Origin: Paenibacillus sonchi
GTDB taxonomy: Bacteria > Bacillota > Bacilli > Paenibacillales > Paenibacillaceae
Length of the DNA stretch: 64,000 nt
Direction: 5' to 3'
NCBI RefSeq assembly: GCF_016772475.1
Contig: NZ_CP068595.1
Span: 2,108,001-2,172,000 of the forward strand
Shown here piece by piece: positions 10,013 to 18,397 of the stretch. Position 1 is the stretch's first letter. Each line of letters opens with the position of its first letter. The notes under the pieces were generated by a model. The model did not search any database. It saw nothing but the letters and a program-made list of their open reading frames with translations, and had not been told where the DNA came from. The position numbers and the translations under genes were made by a program.

Positions 10013-10692
10013 AGCCCGGAACCCTTTTTCCAGTGCTCTCCTACTTTGAACTCAAAGCCCGGCATTTCGAACCGCTGGGGCTCTGTGCCTGCATCTTCGG
10101 AGGGTAAGCTCATGTCATCCTCAAAGCGGAAAAACAGTTTTTTTAGTCGATGGCTTTCCGCTTCACTGAAGAATGCTTTGGCTCTGGAGGCCATGTCGTC
10201 CAGATTCGCTCTGGTCACCACTATGAAATTTTCATCGGATATCTCACGGGATGAATCGGTCCCCCAATAAACTGACATAGGAATATCCTGTAACTCGATT
10301 CCAAAATGCTTCTTGACCAGTAGAGGGTAATACTTTATTTGTGCGGTTTCTTCATAATTGTCGCTGAGCTGTCTCCATAGCGGAAGGCCGCCATCAACGT
10401 GGCCGTTGACCCGGCTTACCGTAAATACCAGGCTGCGGTCATTCGCCGGTGACGCTTTGAACACCTGAAACCCGTCATCATTCCGTCCTTCTTTAGACAC
10501 GATTACAAATTTAGATTGATAGGTTGAATTTAAGGCCCGGATGATACCCTTTTGATAAAAGTGTCCGCTTTTGGCAAAGAATAAGCCGAGTCCTGCCCAA
10601 ATAATCATGCCGATTATGGTAAGAGTGAGGAGTCCTATGATTGTAAGTATTACCGGATTGCGGAAGCGGGAGGGCATAAATGATGTTTTCAC
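10009..10692 (-). CDS. Hypothetical membrane-anchored protein, 227 residues
   Basis: The family is not recognised. One hydrophobic segment at residues 13-35 is followed by an extracytoplasmic region of about 190 residues with alternating polar and hydrophobic residues. This implies an N-in, C-out topology or an uncleaved signal anchor. It overlaps the following 134-residue gene by four bases. The gene pair stands alone between a terminator and the phosphoketolase promoter region. Confidence 0.72.
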   Translation of the reverse strand: MKTSFMPSRFRNPVILTIIGLLTLTIIGMIIWAGLGLFFAKSGHFYQKGIIRALNSTYQSKFVIVSKEGRNDDGFQVFKASPANDRSLVFTVSRVNGHVDGGLPLWRQLSDNYEETAQIKYYPLLVKKHFGIELQDIPMSVYWGTDSSREISDENFIVVTRANLDDMASRAKAFFSEAESHRLKKLFFRFEDDMSLPSEDAGTEPQRFEMPGFEFKVGEHWKKGSGL

Positions 10693-11044
10693 TGTTTTAT
10701 TCTGTTCTCCTTCCTGATGGCAGTGGATAGGTGGGTTGTTTTCGTTCCATATTTGCAGATAAATTCCACCAGAATAATACCGTATTTAGAATGAGGTTGT
10801 CCAGAACATCCAGTGCGCTTAAGGCTTTTTTTCCTAAATATTGAATAGAATATAATTACAATTTGCATAAAATAAAATCTTTTTTACAAAGTATTGCTCT
10901 GATTTTCATACTATGTTCAAAATTTCACAAAATTGGACCGTATCAATTGTTAAAATGATTGAATTTTATAAACCCAGAGGTATGATGTACTTGTGGAAGT
11001 AATTAGGTTCAGGAAAAAGAAAAATGGATTAGGAGTGGATTGAA
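10693..11044. other. Intergenic promoter region upstream of phosphoketolase
   Basis: This 350-bp AT-rich gap separates divergent genes. I see no further gene and no recognisable riboswitch. The right half probably holds the phosphoketolase promoter. A GGAGTGG ribosome site ends just before the ATG at 11045. Confidence 0.5.
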
Positions 11045-13429
11045 ATGGGATTGTCAACTCTGCCTGTGGATTATTCATCAAAAACGTACTTGGCCAAACT
11101 CGACGCTTACTGGCGTGCAACTAACTACATATCGGTAGGACAGCTATATTTAAAAGATAACCCGTTGTTAAGAGAACCTTTGAAGGATGCAGATGTCAAG
11201 GTTAAGCCTATTGGACACTGGGGAACCATTCCCGGCCAGAACTTTATTTATGCCCATCTGAACCGCGTGATTTGCAAATATGATCTGGATATGTTCTATG
11301 TTGAAGGTCCGGGCCATGGCGGCCAGGTTATGGTATCCAACTCCTATCTGGATGGAAGCTACACCGAAATCTACCCGGAAATCACGCAGGATATCCCTGG
11401 CCTCAAAAAATTGTTCAAGCAATTCTCCTTCCCTGGCGGTGTGGCATCACATGCGGCTCCGGAAACTCCAGGGTCAATTCATGAAGGCGGAGAGCTCGGC
11501 TACTCCCTGTCCCACAGCGTGGGTGCGATTCTGGATAACCCGGATCTGATCTCTGCCGTGGTTGTGGGTGATGGTGAAGCTGAAACCGGACCGCTGGCGG
11601 CTTCCTGGCTCTCCAACCGGTTCATCAATCCGATTACAGACGGCGCAGTGCTGCCGATTCTGCATTTGAATGGCTTCAAGATCAGCAACCCGACTGTTCT
11701 GTCCCGGATGTCGAAAGAGGAGTTAACCGCTTATTTCACAGGCATGGGCTGGGAGCCGTTTTTTGTAGAAGGTGACAATCCTGAACTGATGCACCCGGAA
11801 ATGGCGAAGGTTCTGGACACCATCATCGAGCGAATTGCAGCAATCCAGAAGAACGCGCGTGAAAACAATGACACCACCCGCCCGGTATGGCCGATGCTTG
11901 TGTTCCGTACCCCTAAAGGCTGGACCGGTCCGAAGGAATGGGATAAAGTGCCGAACGAAGGCTCGTTCCGTGCCCACCAGGTTCCGATTCCAGTGGATCA
12001 AAAGAACATGAAGCACGCTCCTGCACTGCTCGATTGGCTGAACAGCTACAGACCGGAAGAATTATTCGACCAGAATGGCCGTTTGAACACGGACCTGGCT
12101 GAAATCCTGCCTGTTGGCGACAGACGTATGGGAATGAATCCTGTAACGAACGCCGGCCACCTGATTAAAGACCTGCACAAACCCAATTTCCGCAGCTATA
12201 CACTCGATAACTCCGTTCCCGGGCAAGTGATTGCACAAGATATGGCGGTGCTGGGCAAATACCTGAAAGAGGTTGTAACGCTCAACGAAGAGAACCGCAA
12301 CTTCAGAATTTTCGGACCGGATGAAACGATGTCGAACCGCCTGGGTCCTGTGTTTGAAGTGACCAAACGCCAATGGATGGATGAAATCAAGGAACCGCAC
12401 GATGAATTCCTCGCTCCTTATGGCCGGGTGATTGATTCGCAGTTATCCGAGCATCAGGCCGAAGGATTCCTGGAAGGTTACGTATTGACAGGCCGTCACG
12501 GTTTCTTCGCAAGCTATGAAGCGTTCCTGCGTGTAGTGGACTCGATGATTACCCAGCACTTCAAATGGCTGCGCAAAGCAACAGACCAAAGCTGGCGTGC
12601 GGATATTCCGTCCCTGAATGTCATCGCAACATCGACAGTGTTCCAGCAGGACCATAATGGCTACACTCACCAGGACCCGGGCTTGCTCGGCCACTTGGCA
12701 GACAAGAAACCGGAATTTATCCGTGAATATTTGCCGGCGGATGCCAATACCCTGCTGGCTGTCTTCGATACGATCTTAAATGACCGTCAAAAGATCAACC
12801 TGATTGTGTCCTCCAAACATCCGCGCCCGCAATGGTTCTCGGCTGATGAAGCCCAAGAGCTGGTGGACAAAGGACTGAAAATCATCGACTGGGCAAGCAC
12901 CTGCAAGGGTGAAGAGCCTGATGTGGTTATTGCTTCGTCCGGTACTGAGCCTACCATGGAGAGCCTGGCTGCCATTTCCATCCTGCATGAAAAGCTGCCT
13001 GGCCTGAAAATCCGCTATATCAACGTGGTTGATCTTTTGAAGCTGAGAAGCCAGAAGCTGGACCCGCGCGGTTTATCTGACGCTGAGTTTGATCAATTTT
13101 TCACAAAGGATAAACCGGTCATCTTCGCATTCCATGGCTATGAAGGTCTGATCAAGGATCTGTTCTTCGACCGCCACAACCATAACCTGCATGTGCACGG
13201 GTATCGTGAGAACGGCGATATTACCACACCATTTGATATGCGTGTGCTGAATCAGATGGACCGCTTCGACCTGGCGAAGGAAGCTGTACTAAGCCTGCCG
13301 GATGCCGGTAAATATCAAGCGATCGCGGACGAAATGGATGCGATGGTGAAGAAGCACAACCAATATATCCGTGAAGAAGGCATCGACCTGCCAGAGGTAG
13401 AGAACTGGGTATGGAAGGCTTTGAACTAA
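11045..13429 (+). CDS. xfp: Xylulose-5-phosphate/fructose-6-phosphate phosphoketolase
   Basis: This 794-residue thiamine-diphosphate enzyme cleaves xylulose 5-phosphate (and often fructose 6-phosphate) with phosphate to give acetyl phosphate plus glyceraldehyde 3-phosphate (or erythrose 4-phosphate). Family hallmarks are the N-terminal [11 protein letters not shown], the [15 protein letters not shown] signature, the diphosphate-Mg motif [14 protein letters not shown] and [11 protein letters not shown] in the C-terminal part. The full length fits the family. It appears to be a single-gene transcription unit. It would allow a phosphoketolase shunt from pentoses to acetyl phosphate. Codon use and GC match the GC-rich flanks, so it looks native. 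Confidence 0.97.
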   Translation: MGLSTLPVDYSSKTYLAKLDAYWRATNYISVGQLYLKDNPLLREPLKDADVKVKPIGHWGTIPGQNFIYAHLNRVICKYDLDMFYVEGPGHGGQVMVSNSYLDGSYTEIYPEITQDIPGLKKLFKQFSFPGGVASHAAPETPGSIHEGGELGYSLSHSVGAILDNPDLISAVVVGDGEAETGPLAASWLSNRFINPITDGAVLPILHLNGFKISNPTVLSRMSKEELTAYFTGMGWEPFFVEGDNPELMHPEMAKVLDTIIERIAAIQKNARENNDTTRPVWPMLVFRTPKGWTGPKEWDKVPNEGSFRAHQVPIPVDQKNMKHAPALLDWLNSYRPEELFDQNGRLNTDLAEILPVGDRRMGMNPVTNAGHLIKDLHKPNFRSYTLDNSVPGQVIAQDMAVLGKYLKEVVTLNEENRNFRIFGPDETMSNRLGPVFEVTKRQWMDEIKEPHDEFLAPYGRVIDSQLSEHQAEGFLEGYVLTGRHGFFASYEAFLRVVDSMITQHFKWLRKATDQSWRADIPSLNVIATSTVFQQDHNGYTHQDPGLLGHLADKKPEFIREYLPADANTLLAVFDTILNDRQKINLIVSSKHPRPQWFSADEAQELVDKGLKIIDWASTCKGEEPDVVIASSGTEPTMESLAAISILHEKLPGLKIRYINVVDLLKLRSQKLDPRGLSDAEFDQFFTKDKPVIFAFHGYEGLIKDLFFDRHNHNLHVHGYRENGDITTPFDMRVLNQMDRFDLAKEAVLSLPDAGKYQAIADEMDAMVKKHNQYIREEGIDLPEVENWVWKALN

Positions 13430-13975
13430 AGGCATAAAGGTCTATTATAGGGATGTCCTGAAACGTCATGAAAATGGCTGCCGGGGCATCCTTTTTGATT
13501 GTATAGGAAATTATACAGTGTCAGAAAATGCGGATATCCTGGAAGCCTTAGAGAATATAAGCGACGCAGGAGGATTGGGCTCCATTCGCGGACGGAAGTG
13601 GACTGAGGAGCCCTTATTTTGCCAAAGATCTTACTTTTTCAGCAGTTACGGACTCAGGTGCCGTTATATCGTCCGATGGAGCCCAGAATAAAGGGGAAAA
13701 GGACAAATAGAGTCATCTCAGTCCGTTGTCCTGCGAAATGGACGAATCTTCATTCAATAACGGCTTTCCTGTCCGCAACGGCTGCGGATCGATCGTGAAG
13801 GGAGCTCACCGTGTCCGCAGAATGACCCACACCATAATCATACGGCGCCCAATGCAAGTCTTAACTGACTTCCGGGCAAGCGTTGTGCATGTGGTATCTC
13901 CTGAGGTCTAAGAGTTTTGATTACTCCGTGGAGAAGTGCTATTTTAATATGAAACAGGTGAAGGAGGTTCTCAGA
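13430..13975. other. Intergenic region with a long imperfect inverted repeat
   Basis: No gene is visible in these 545 bp. Between about 13560 and 13760 there is a complex self-complementary segment: GGACTGAG near 13600 faces CTCAGTCC near 13720, with AGCCCTTATTTT facing AATAAAGGGG inside. It resembles a second dispersed structured element, but I see only one copy in this window. A GGAGG ribosome site before 13976 belongs to the aldo/keto reductase. Confidence 0.4.
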
Positions 13976-14708
13976 ATGAGCAAGAGGATTTCATCGTCTG
14001 ATTGATTCGGCGTTCAACTATGAGAACGAAGGGGCTGTGGGACAAGCGGTCCGTCAAAGCCCGGTGCCGAGAGAAGAACTGCTGATCTGCTCGAAGCTGC
14101 CGGGGCGTCATCACGCTTACCAGGAAGCGCTTGAAACGATTGAGGAATCATTATATAGAGGCGGTCTGGATTACTACGATCTGTATCTGACCCATTGGCC
14201 CAATCCCAAGGTGGATTTGTATGTGGAAGCCTGGCAGGCAATGATCGAGGCGAAGAAGCGGGGCTATATCCGTTCCATCGGGGTCTGCAATTTCCTGCCG
14301 GAGCATAATGAACGCTTAATTAAGGAGACGGGTGTCGCTCCGAGCATCAACCAGGTGGAGCTGCATCCTTGGCTTAATCAGGAGCACCAGCGTGCCAAAG
14401 ATGCTGAACACGGCATTGTCACCGAGTCGTGGAGCCCGCTGGGCTGTGGTCACGATATGCTGAAGAATGAAGCGATTGGAAGTATTGCTGCAGCTCATGG
14501 CAAAACGCCTACCCAGGTGATACTGCGTTGGCATATTCAGCTTGGCGCGATTCCGATCCCCCGAGCGAGTTCTATAGAACACCAGAAGGAGAACCTGGAT
14601 ATCTTCGATTTCCAATTGTCGGAAGCGGAGCTGCAGGCAATCTCTGGACTCAGCAGGGAAGACGGCCGGTTGTGGAATCAGGACCCGGCTGTGTATGAGG
14701 AGATGTGA
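13976..14708 (+). pseudogene. Aldo/keto reductase with N-terminal deletion
   Basis: A good ribosome site (AAGGAGG) and ATG at 13976 open a frame that stops after nine codons. From about 13990 another frame reads GFHRLIDSAFNYENEG and continues to 14708 as a typical NADPH-dependent aldo/keto reductase. It retains catalytic Asp and Tyr (LIDSAFNYENEG), Lys (ICSKLP) and His (THWPN). Relative to the family, about 40 N-terminal codons covering the first barrel strand are missing, and the deletion shifts the frame. A shortened protein could only start internally and would lack a barrel strand, so loss of function is likely. Confidence 0.8.
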
Positions 14709-14744
14709 TGGGATAGATTAACAGTTGAGTATTGAAAAATAGTA

Positions 14745-14771
14745 AAGAGGAGCTTTCGCCCCTCTTCTTTT
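14745..14771 (+). terminator. Terminator between aldo/keto reductase and GNAT genes
   Basis: The hairpin AAGAGG...CCTCTT with a TTTC loop is followed by CTTTT. It lies between convergent genes, so it may serve both. Confidence 0.65.
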
Positions 14772-15315
14772 ATGACTTGCTATTCAACCACTCGGAACGA
14801 ATGATTCCTAAGTGACAAACGTCTTCGTATTTGCCCCATTTCAAAACTTCATTTCTCGCAAGTCCTTCAACAACTAATCCTGACTTTTCCATAACCCTTT
14901 TAGAACCGATGTTTTTCGACATGCATCTTCCATGTATTCTTTCAAGACCCAGGTTCATGAACCCGAAATCAATCAAAGCTTGGCAGGCTTCCGTGGCAAG
15001 ACCCGTATTCCAATACTCTGGATGAATAAAAAATCCCAGTTCACCGTTGTTATGTTCTTTTGACACACTGATTAATCCGCAATTCCCTACATAATTGTTA
15101 GGAGAGTCTTTTCTGAACAAGCCCAATTCATATGCCTTACCCTCATCAAAATTCCCATCTACATAGTTTATCCACCAATCAACGGTCTGCCTTGGATATG
15201 GATGGGGGATCATAATTGTGGTCTCTGCAATCTTACGTTGGCTAACTACCTGGAATATGAATTCCGCGTCCTCTTGTTTGTACCGTCTCAATAGCAGTCT
15301 ACTGGTTTCTAACAC
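14770..15315 (-). CDS. GNAT acetyltransferase, RimJ/RimL type
   Basis: This 181-residue N-acetyltransferase transfers acetyl from acetyl-CoA to an amine. It opens with LETSRLLLRRYKQEDAE, typical of the RimJ/RimL (Acetyltransf_3) group. It has the acetyl-CoA-binding strand and helix around residues 95-125 (ELGFFIHPEYWNTGLATEA), followed by GLERIHGRC. The family modifies ribosomal protein N-termini or small molecules; the substrate here is unknown. It is a lone gene converging on the aldo/keto reductase. Confidence 0.9.
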   Translation of the reverse strand: MLETSRLLLRRYKQEDAEFIFQVVSQRKIAETTIMIPHPYPRQTVDWWINYVDGNFDEGKAYELGLFRKDSPNNYVGNCGLISVSKEHNNGELGFFIHPEYWNTGLATEACQALIDFGFMNLGLERIHGRCMSKNIGSKRVMEKSGLVVEGLARNEVLKWGKYEDVCHLGIIRSEWLNSKS

Positions 15316-15410
15316 TAAATGTTGAACATCCCCATGTACATCAATCCTTTCCGGTATAGAGGTTTATTCCAAATATAAATGTATCACTATAGAATAATGC
15401 GGTCTATAAT

Positions 15411-15605
15411 TCATTGCCGGTTAAATGGTTTTATAATACCCGCTGACTTCGCCCCTTCAATCATGGAAGCTTCATCATGTAAATACTACTGCCTGGCCTC
15501 ATACAATCGTCTGGCGTCTGAATCCTGGCTCAAATATTGTAGAGTATCCATCGCTTTCTCCAAACCCGGCTCATTCATCCTCAGCATCTCCCAATGTGAT
15601 GTGGT
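15411..15605 (-). pseudogene. Remnant of Rpn/PD-(D/E)XK nuclease-family transposase
   Basis: On the minus strand this stretch encodes the C-terminal tail of the Rpn family (recombination-promoting nuclease, formerly putative transposase). It reads HWEMLRMNEPGLEKAMDT, then YLSQDSDARRLYEARQ, then an in-frame TAG, then HDEASMIEGAKSAGI, ending at TGA 15411-15413. The nuclease domain is absent. The rest of the 310-bp gap shows nothing else. Confidence 0.65.
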
Positions 15606-15628
15606 GGATTATGACTGTTCTGATGAAA

Positions 15629-16477
15629 TCAGCTTTGGAATGGACCATCTCCATCTCCCAGCCGGAGCGACCTTTCTTCCAGCTTCTTGCTGCTGCCTGT
15701 TAACTTACCGCCACTTGCTGCTGTTGTGCTGCCCTTCATCTCCGTAAGGTGCTTCCAGTACCGCTTGGGCATCAGCGAGGACCGCAGCCGGTCGTTCTTG
15801 CGCTCGCGGATGCCGATGGCGTTATAGAACCCCTTCCATAGGCGGCGGTATTCTTCCTCCGCAGCATCCGGCTCCGGCGGTATCCATTCCTCGAGCGGAA
15901 TAATGGCCTGCTGTCCGGGCTGGTGGATAAGGGCCACGCGGTGGGTTTTGTCGTAAATCATGAAGCTTTCGCCGTAGAAGCGGTCGCAGAAATGATCCTG
16001 AATGACGGGCAGTACGAATCCCTTGGGCTCAATGACCGCCGCCATAACCGGACCGTACACGGAAAAGCGCACAAAACCCAGGTACAGATGTGCCTCCCGC
16101 CGGAGCTGTTGAACCGCCTTATGCAGGGTATTCACCGTATCGTCAGCAAGCATGTTCATTACCTTGCGGCCATGGGTGAAGCCGAGGTATAGAAAATTCA
16201 GCAGCAGCAGCTCCCTGTCCGGCGTGCATGACCAGAATCCCAGGCGCACGAGTTCCTCTGCCTCAGGACAGATGCGCAGCGGGAGCGATTTCAGCACCCG
16301 GTCTGCTCTGCTGCTGTCGGTAGCAATCCATTTCGATTCCAGCAGCAGGCCTTGTTCTTCCCCGTCCGAATGGATGGCAAGCGGGGTTTCCTTCCATTGA
16401 TAGCTCTCGAACACGCAGCACAGCAGGCCTTCAAAGCTGCCGTCATAGGTATAGGCCAACGCAGCCGGCTTAAACAT
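15629..16477 (-). CDS. TIGR03915/DUF4130 DNA-metabolism protein
   Basis: This 282-residue protein belongs to the TIGR03915 family, whose C-terminal part is the DUF4130 domain. It has the characteristic start YTYDGSFEGLLCCVFE, a central GYxxH-like segment and YDKTHRVALIHQ near residue 180. The family nearly always pairs with a radical SAM protein of the TIGR03916 type and is annotated as probable DNA metabolism. Here its ATG shares one base with the stop of that partner (TAATG), so the pairing is conserved. The molecular function is not established; DNA repair or modification is the working inference. The last 40 residues are low in complexity (Gly, Ser, Lys). Confidence 0.88.
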   Translation of the reverse strand: MFKPAALAYTYDGSFEGLLCCVFESYQWKETPLAIHSDGEEQGLLLESKWIATDSSRADRVLKSLPLRICPEAEELVRLGFWSCTPDRELLLLNFLYLGFTHGRKVMNMLADDTVNTLHKAVQQLRREAHLYLGFVRFSVYGPVMAAVIEPKGFVLPVIQDHFCDRFYGESFMIYDKTHRVALIHQPGQQAIIPLEEWIPPEPDAAEEEYRRLWKGFYNAIGIRERKNDRLRSSLMPKRYWKHLTEMKGSTTAASGGKLTGSSKKLEERSLRLGDGDGPFQS

Positions 16478-17796
16478 TAAGGCCAGTCTCCTCTCTTATG
16501 CACCGCGGCCCCTGCCGCCGGCAATGCTGCCAGATCGGAGTCGTCGAAGAGGGTGAGCTGCTCGTACTGCGGCGGCTCTAACGCAGCAAGCTCCTGTCCG
16601 GACATCAGTGAACGCAGCAGAGTGTGTTCACTTACCTTCAGGCCCTCCAGCATTTTTCCTTTGCAGGTAATGAAAAATTGTGCGCGTTTGAGTACCACGC
16701 CAAGCTTCTTCAGGGCAGCGAAATCCAGTGCTCCGGCCCGGCGCGCCTTAACAATCCGCTGTGCGCTCCTTACGCCGATTCCAGGCACCCGCAGCAGCTG
16801 TTCATACGCAGCACGGTTGATTTCAACCGGGAATTGTTCCCGGTGGTTCACCGCCCAGCTGCATTTGGGGTCCAGCAGGGGATTAAAATTAGGCGCAGCT
16901 TCATCCAGTAACTCCCCCGCCTGAAAGCCGTAGAAGCGCAGCAGCCAATCGGCCTGATAAAGGCGGTGCTCCCGCAGGAGCGGCGGTTTGGTGTCTAGAG
17001 CGGGCAGGAGAGAATGCTCCACAACAGGGGTATAGGCAGAGAAAAAAACGCGCTTCAAGCCATACTTCCGGTAAAGCCCTTCGGTGAGGGTCAGGATACG
17101 GAAGTCCGTGTCAGGCGTGGCCCCTACAATCATCTGGGTGCTCTGGCCGGCGGGAGCGAAGCGGGGGGCGTGGTTATATTTGACGAGATCCGAGCGGTTC
17201 TCGTTAATCTTTTCCTTAATCAGGGACATAGGCTTCAGAATAGAGCTCTTGCTTTTGTCGGGAGCCAGCCGGCCGAGACTTTCCTGGGAAGGCAGCTCGA
17301 TATTGACGCTCATGCGGTCAGCCAGCAAGCCGAGTCTGGACAGCAGCACATCATCTGTGCCGGGAATCGCCTTCACATGGATATAACCCCGGAAGTGGTA
17401 AGTGTTCCTCAGGAGCTCAAGAGCGGCAATCATTTGCTCGGTTGTATAATCGGGACTCCGCATAATCCCGGAGCTAAGAAACAGGCCTTCTATGTAATTG
17501 CGGCGGTAAAATTGCATGGTCAGATCTGCGAGTTCCTCCGGTGTCAATGCAGCCCGGCGTGTCTGGTTCGATTTACGGTTCACACAATAAGCGCAGTCGT
17601 ATATGCAGCCGTTGGTCATCAGCACTTTAAGCAGTGAAATACAGCGCCCATCTGCAGCAAAGCTGTGGCAAATCCCCATGCTGACCGCATTGCCCAGGCC
17701 GCCGGCCTGGTTTTTACGCTCGGAGCCGCTGGAGGTGCAGGCGACATCATATTTGGCCGAAGCCGTTAAAATTTCCAGTTTCTCCATCATATCCAT
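16477..17796 (-). CDS. Radical SAM DNA modification/repair protein, TIGR03916 type
   Basis: This 439-residue radical SAM enzyme has the 4Fe-4S ligands Cys64, Cys68 and Cys71 in CIYDCAYC, preceded by a conserved FAADGRCISLLK segment. A helix-hairpin-helix DNA-binding motif near residue 345 (LLRVPGIGVRSAQRIVKARR) supports action on DNA. The family is annotated as putative DNA modification/repair, distantly related to spore photoproduct lyase. It is the first gene of a two-gene operon with the TIGR03915 protein. The reaction is unknown. An alternative is tRNA or nucleotide modification, but the helix-hairpin-helix argues for DNA. Confidence 0.92.
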   Translation of the reverse strand: MDMMEKLEILTASAKYDVACTSSGSERKNQAGGLGNAVSMGICHSFAADGRCISLLKVLMTNGCIYDCAYCVNRKSNQTRRAALTPEELADLTMQFYRRNYIEGLFLSSGIMRSPDYTTEQMIAALELLRNTYHFRGYIHVKAIPGTDDVLLSRLGLLADRMSVNIELPSQESLGRLAPDKSKSSILKPMSLIKEKINENRSDLVKYNHAPRFAPAGQSTQMIVGATPDTDFRILTLTEGLYRKYGLKRVFFSAYTPVVEHSLLPALDTKPPLLREHRLYQADWLLRFYGFQAGELLDEAAPNFNPLLDPKCSWAVNHREQFPVEINRAAYEQLLRVPGIGVRSAQRIVKARRAGALDFAALKKLGVVLKRAQFFITCKGKMLEGLKVSEHTLLRSLMSGQELAALEPPQYEQLTLFDDSDLAALPAAGAAVHKRGDWP

Positions 17797-17985
17797 ACAG
17801 AATCCCCCTCATATTGGGAATTATATACCGAACATGTGTTCTTGTCAAAGATAGATGGAGGAGGTGATGCCGGGCTTTTTTGCAAAAATGTATGCGCATT
17901 CCTTCTTATGCTATAATAGCAACTAATAGCTAGGAGAATAAACATTATCAGTTGTCATAAATAATAGATTGGGAGTGTTAAGGGG

Positions 17986-18174
17986 ATGAGAGGGTATAAT
18001 ATTTGGCGTCCGTTGATGCTGATTATGGTTGCGCTGCTTACGAGAACTTTGGTGAACAGCGTATGTCTCATGTTTGGAATGTCACCGGATTCAGCAAGCA
18101 GTGTTGCGATGATCGGCATGATTATTGCCGCGCTGGTGATGTATAACCGGATGATGAAGCAGAGGAGGAAATAA
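17986..18174 (+). CDS. Small membrane protein, 62 residues
   Basis: This short protein has two hydrophobic helices, at about residues 9-30 and 38-55, and a basic C-terminus (MKQRRK). It is preceded by an AAGGGG ribosome site. It is not a recognised family. It sits alone between the divergent radical SAM operon and the GH3 gene. Confidence 0.6.
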   Translation: MRGYNIWRPLMLIMVALLTRTLVNSVCLMFGMSPDSASSVAMIGMIIAALVMYNRMMKQRRK

Positions 18175-18254
18175 AAAATTCTGGCCCGCAGCAGCGGTCA
18201 GATTTACGGCTGCGGCAGTAGTAATAGCTTATTTGATACATTTAAATGGTCATA

Positions 18255-18357
18255 CCGCCCCTTTGATTCTTGAAAGGGGATTCTTTATAGTAGTAGATAT
18301 GCACGGGTTCGGAAAATCTTAGAAATTTCGGAAGGGGCAAGCCCCTTTCTAAAGAAC
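18255..18357 (+). other. Two GC-rich hairpins in the GH3 leader
   Basis: Hairpin one pairs CCCCTTT with AAAGGGG (about 18258-18280). Hairpin two pairs AAGGGGC with GCCCCTT (about 18333-18350). The first is followed by TTCTTTATAG and may terminate the small membrane gene. The second lies about 45 bp before the GH3 start and could act in the leader. Confidence 0.4.
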
Positions 18358-18397
18358 CTGCACTGGATAGGTAAATGACAATCAGGAGGAAACGAAA

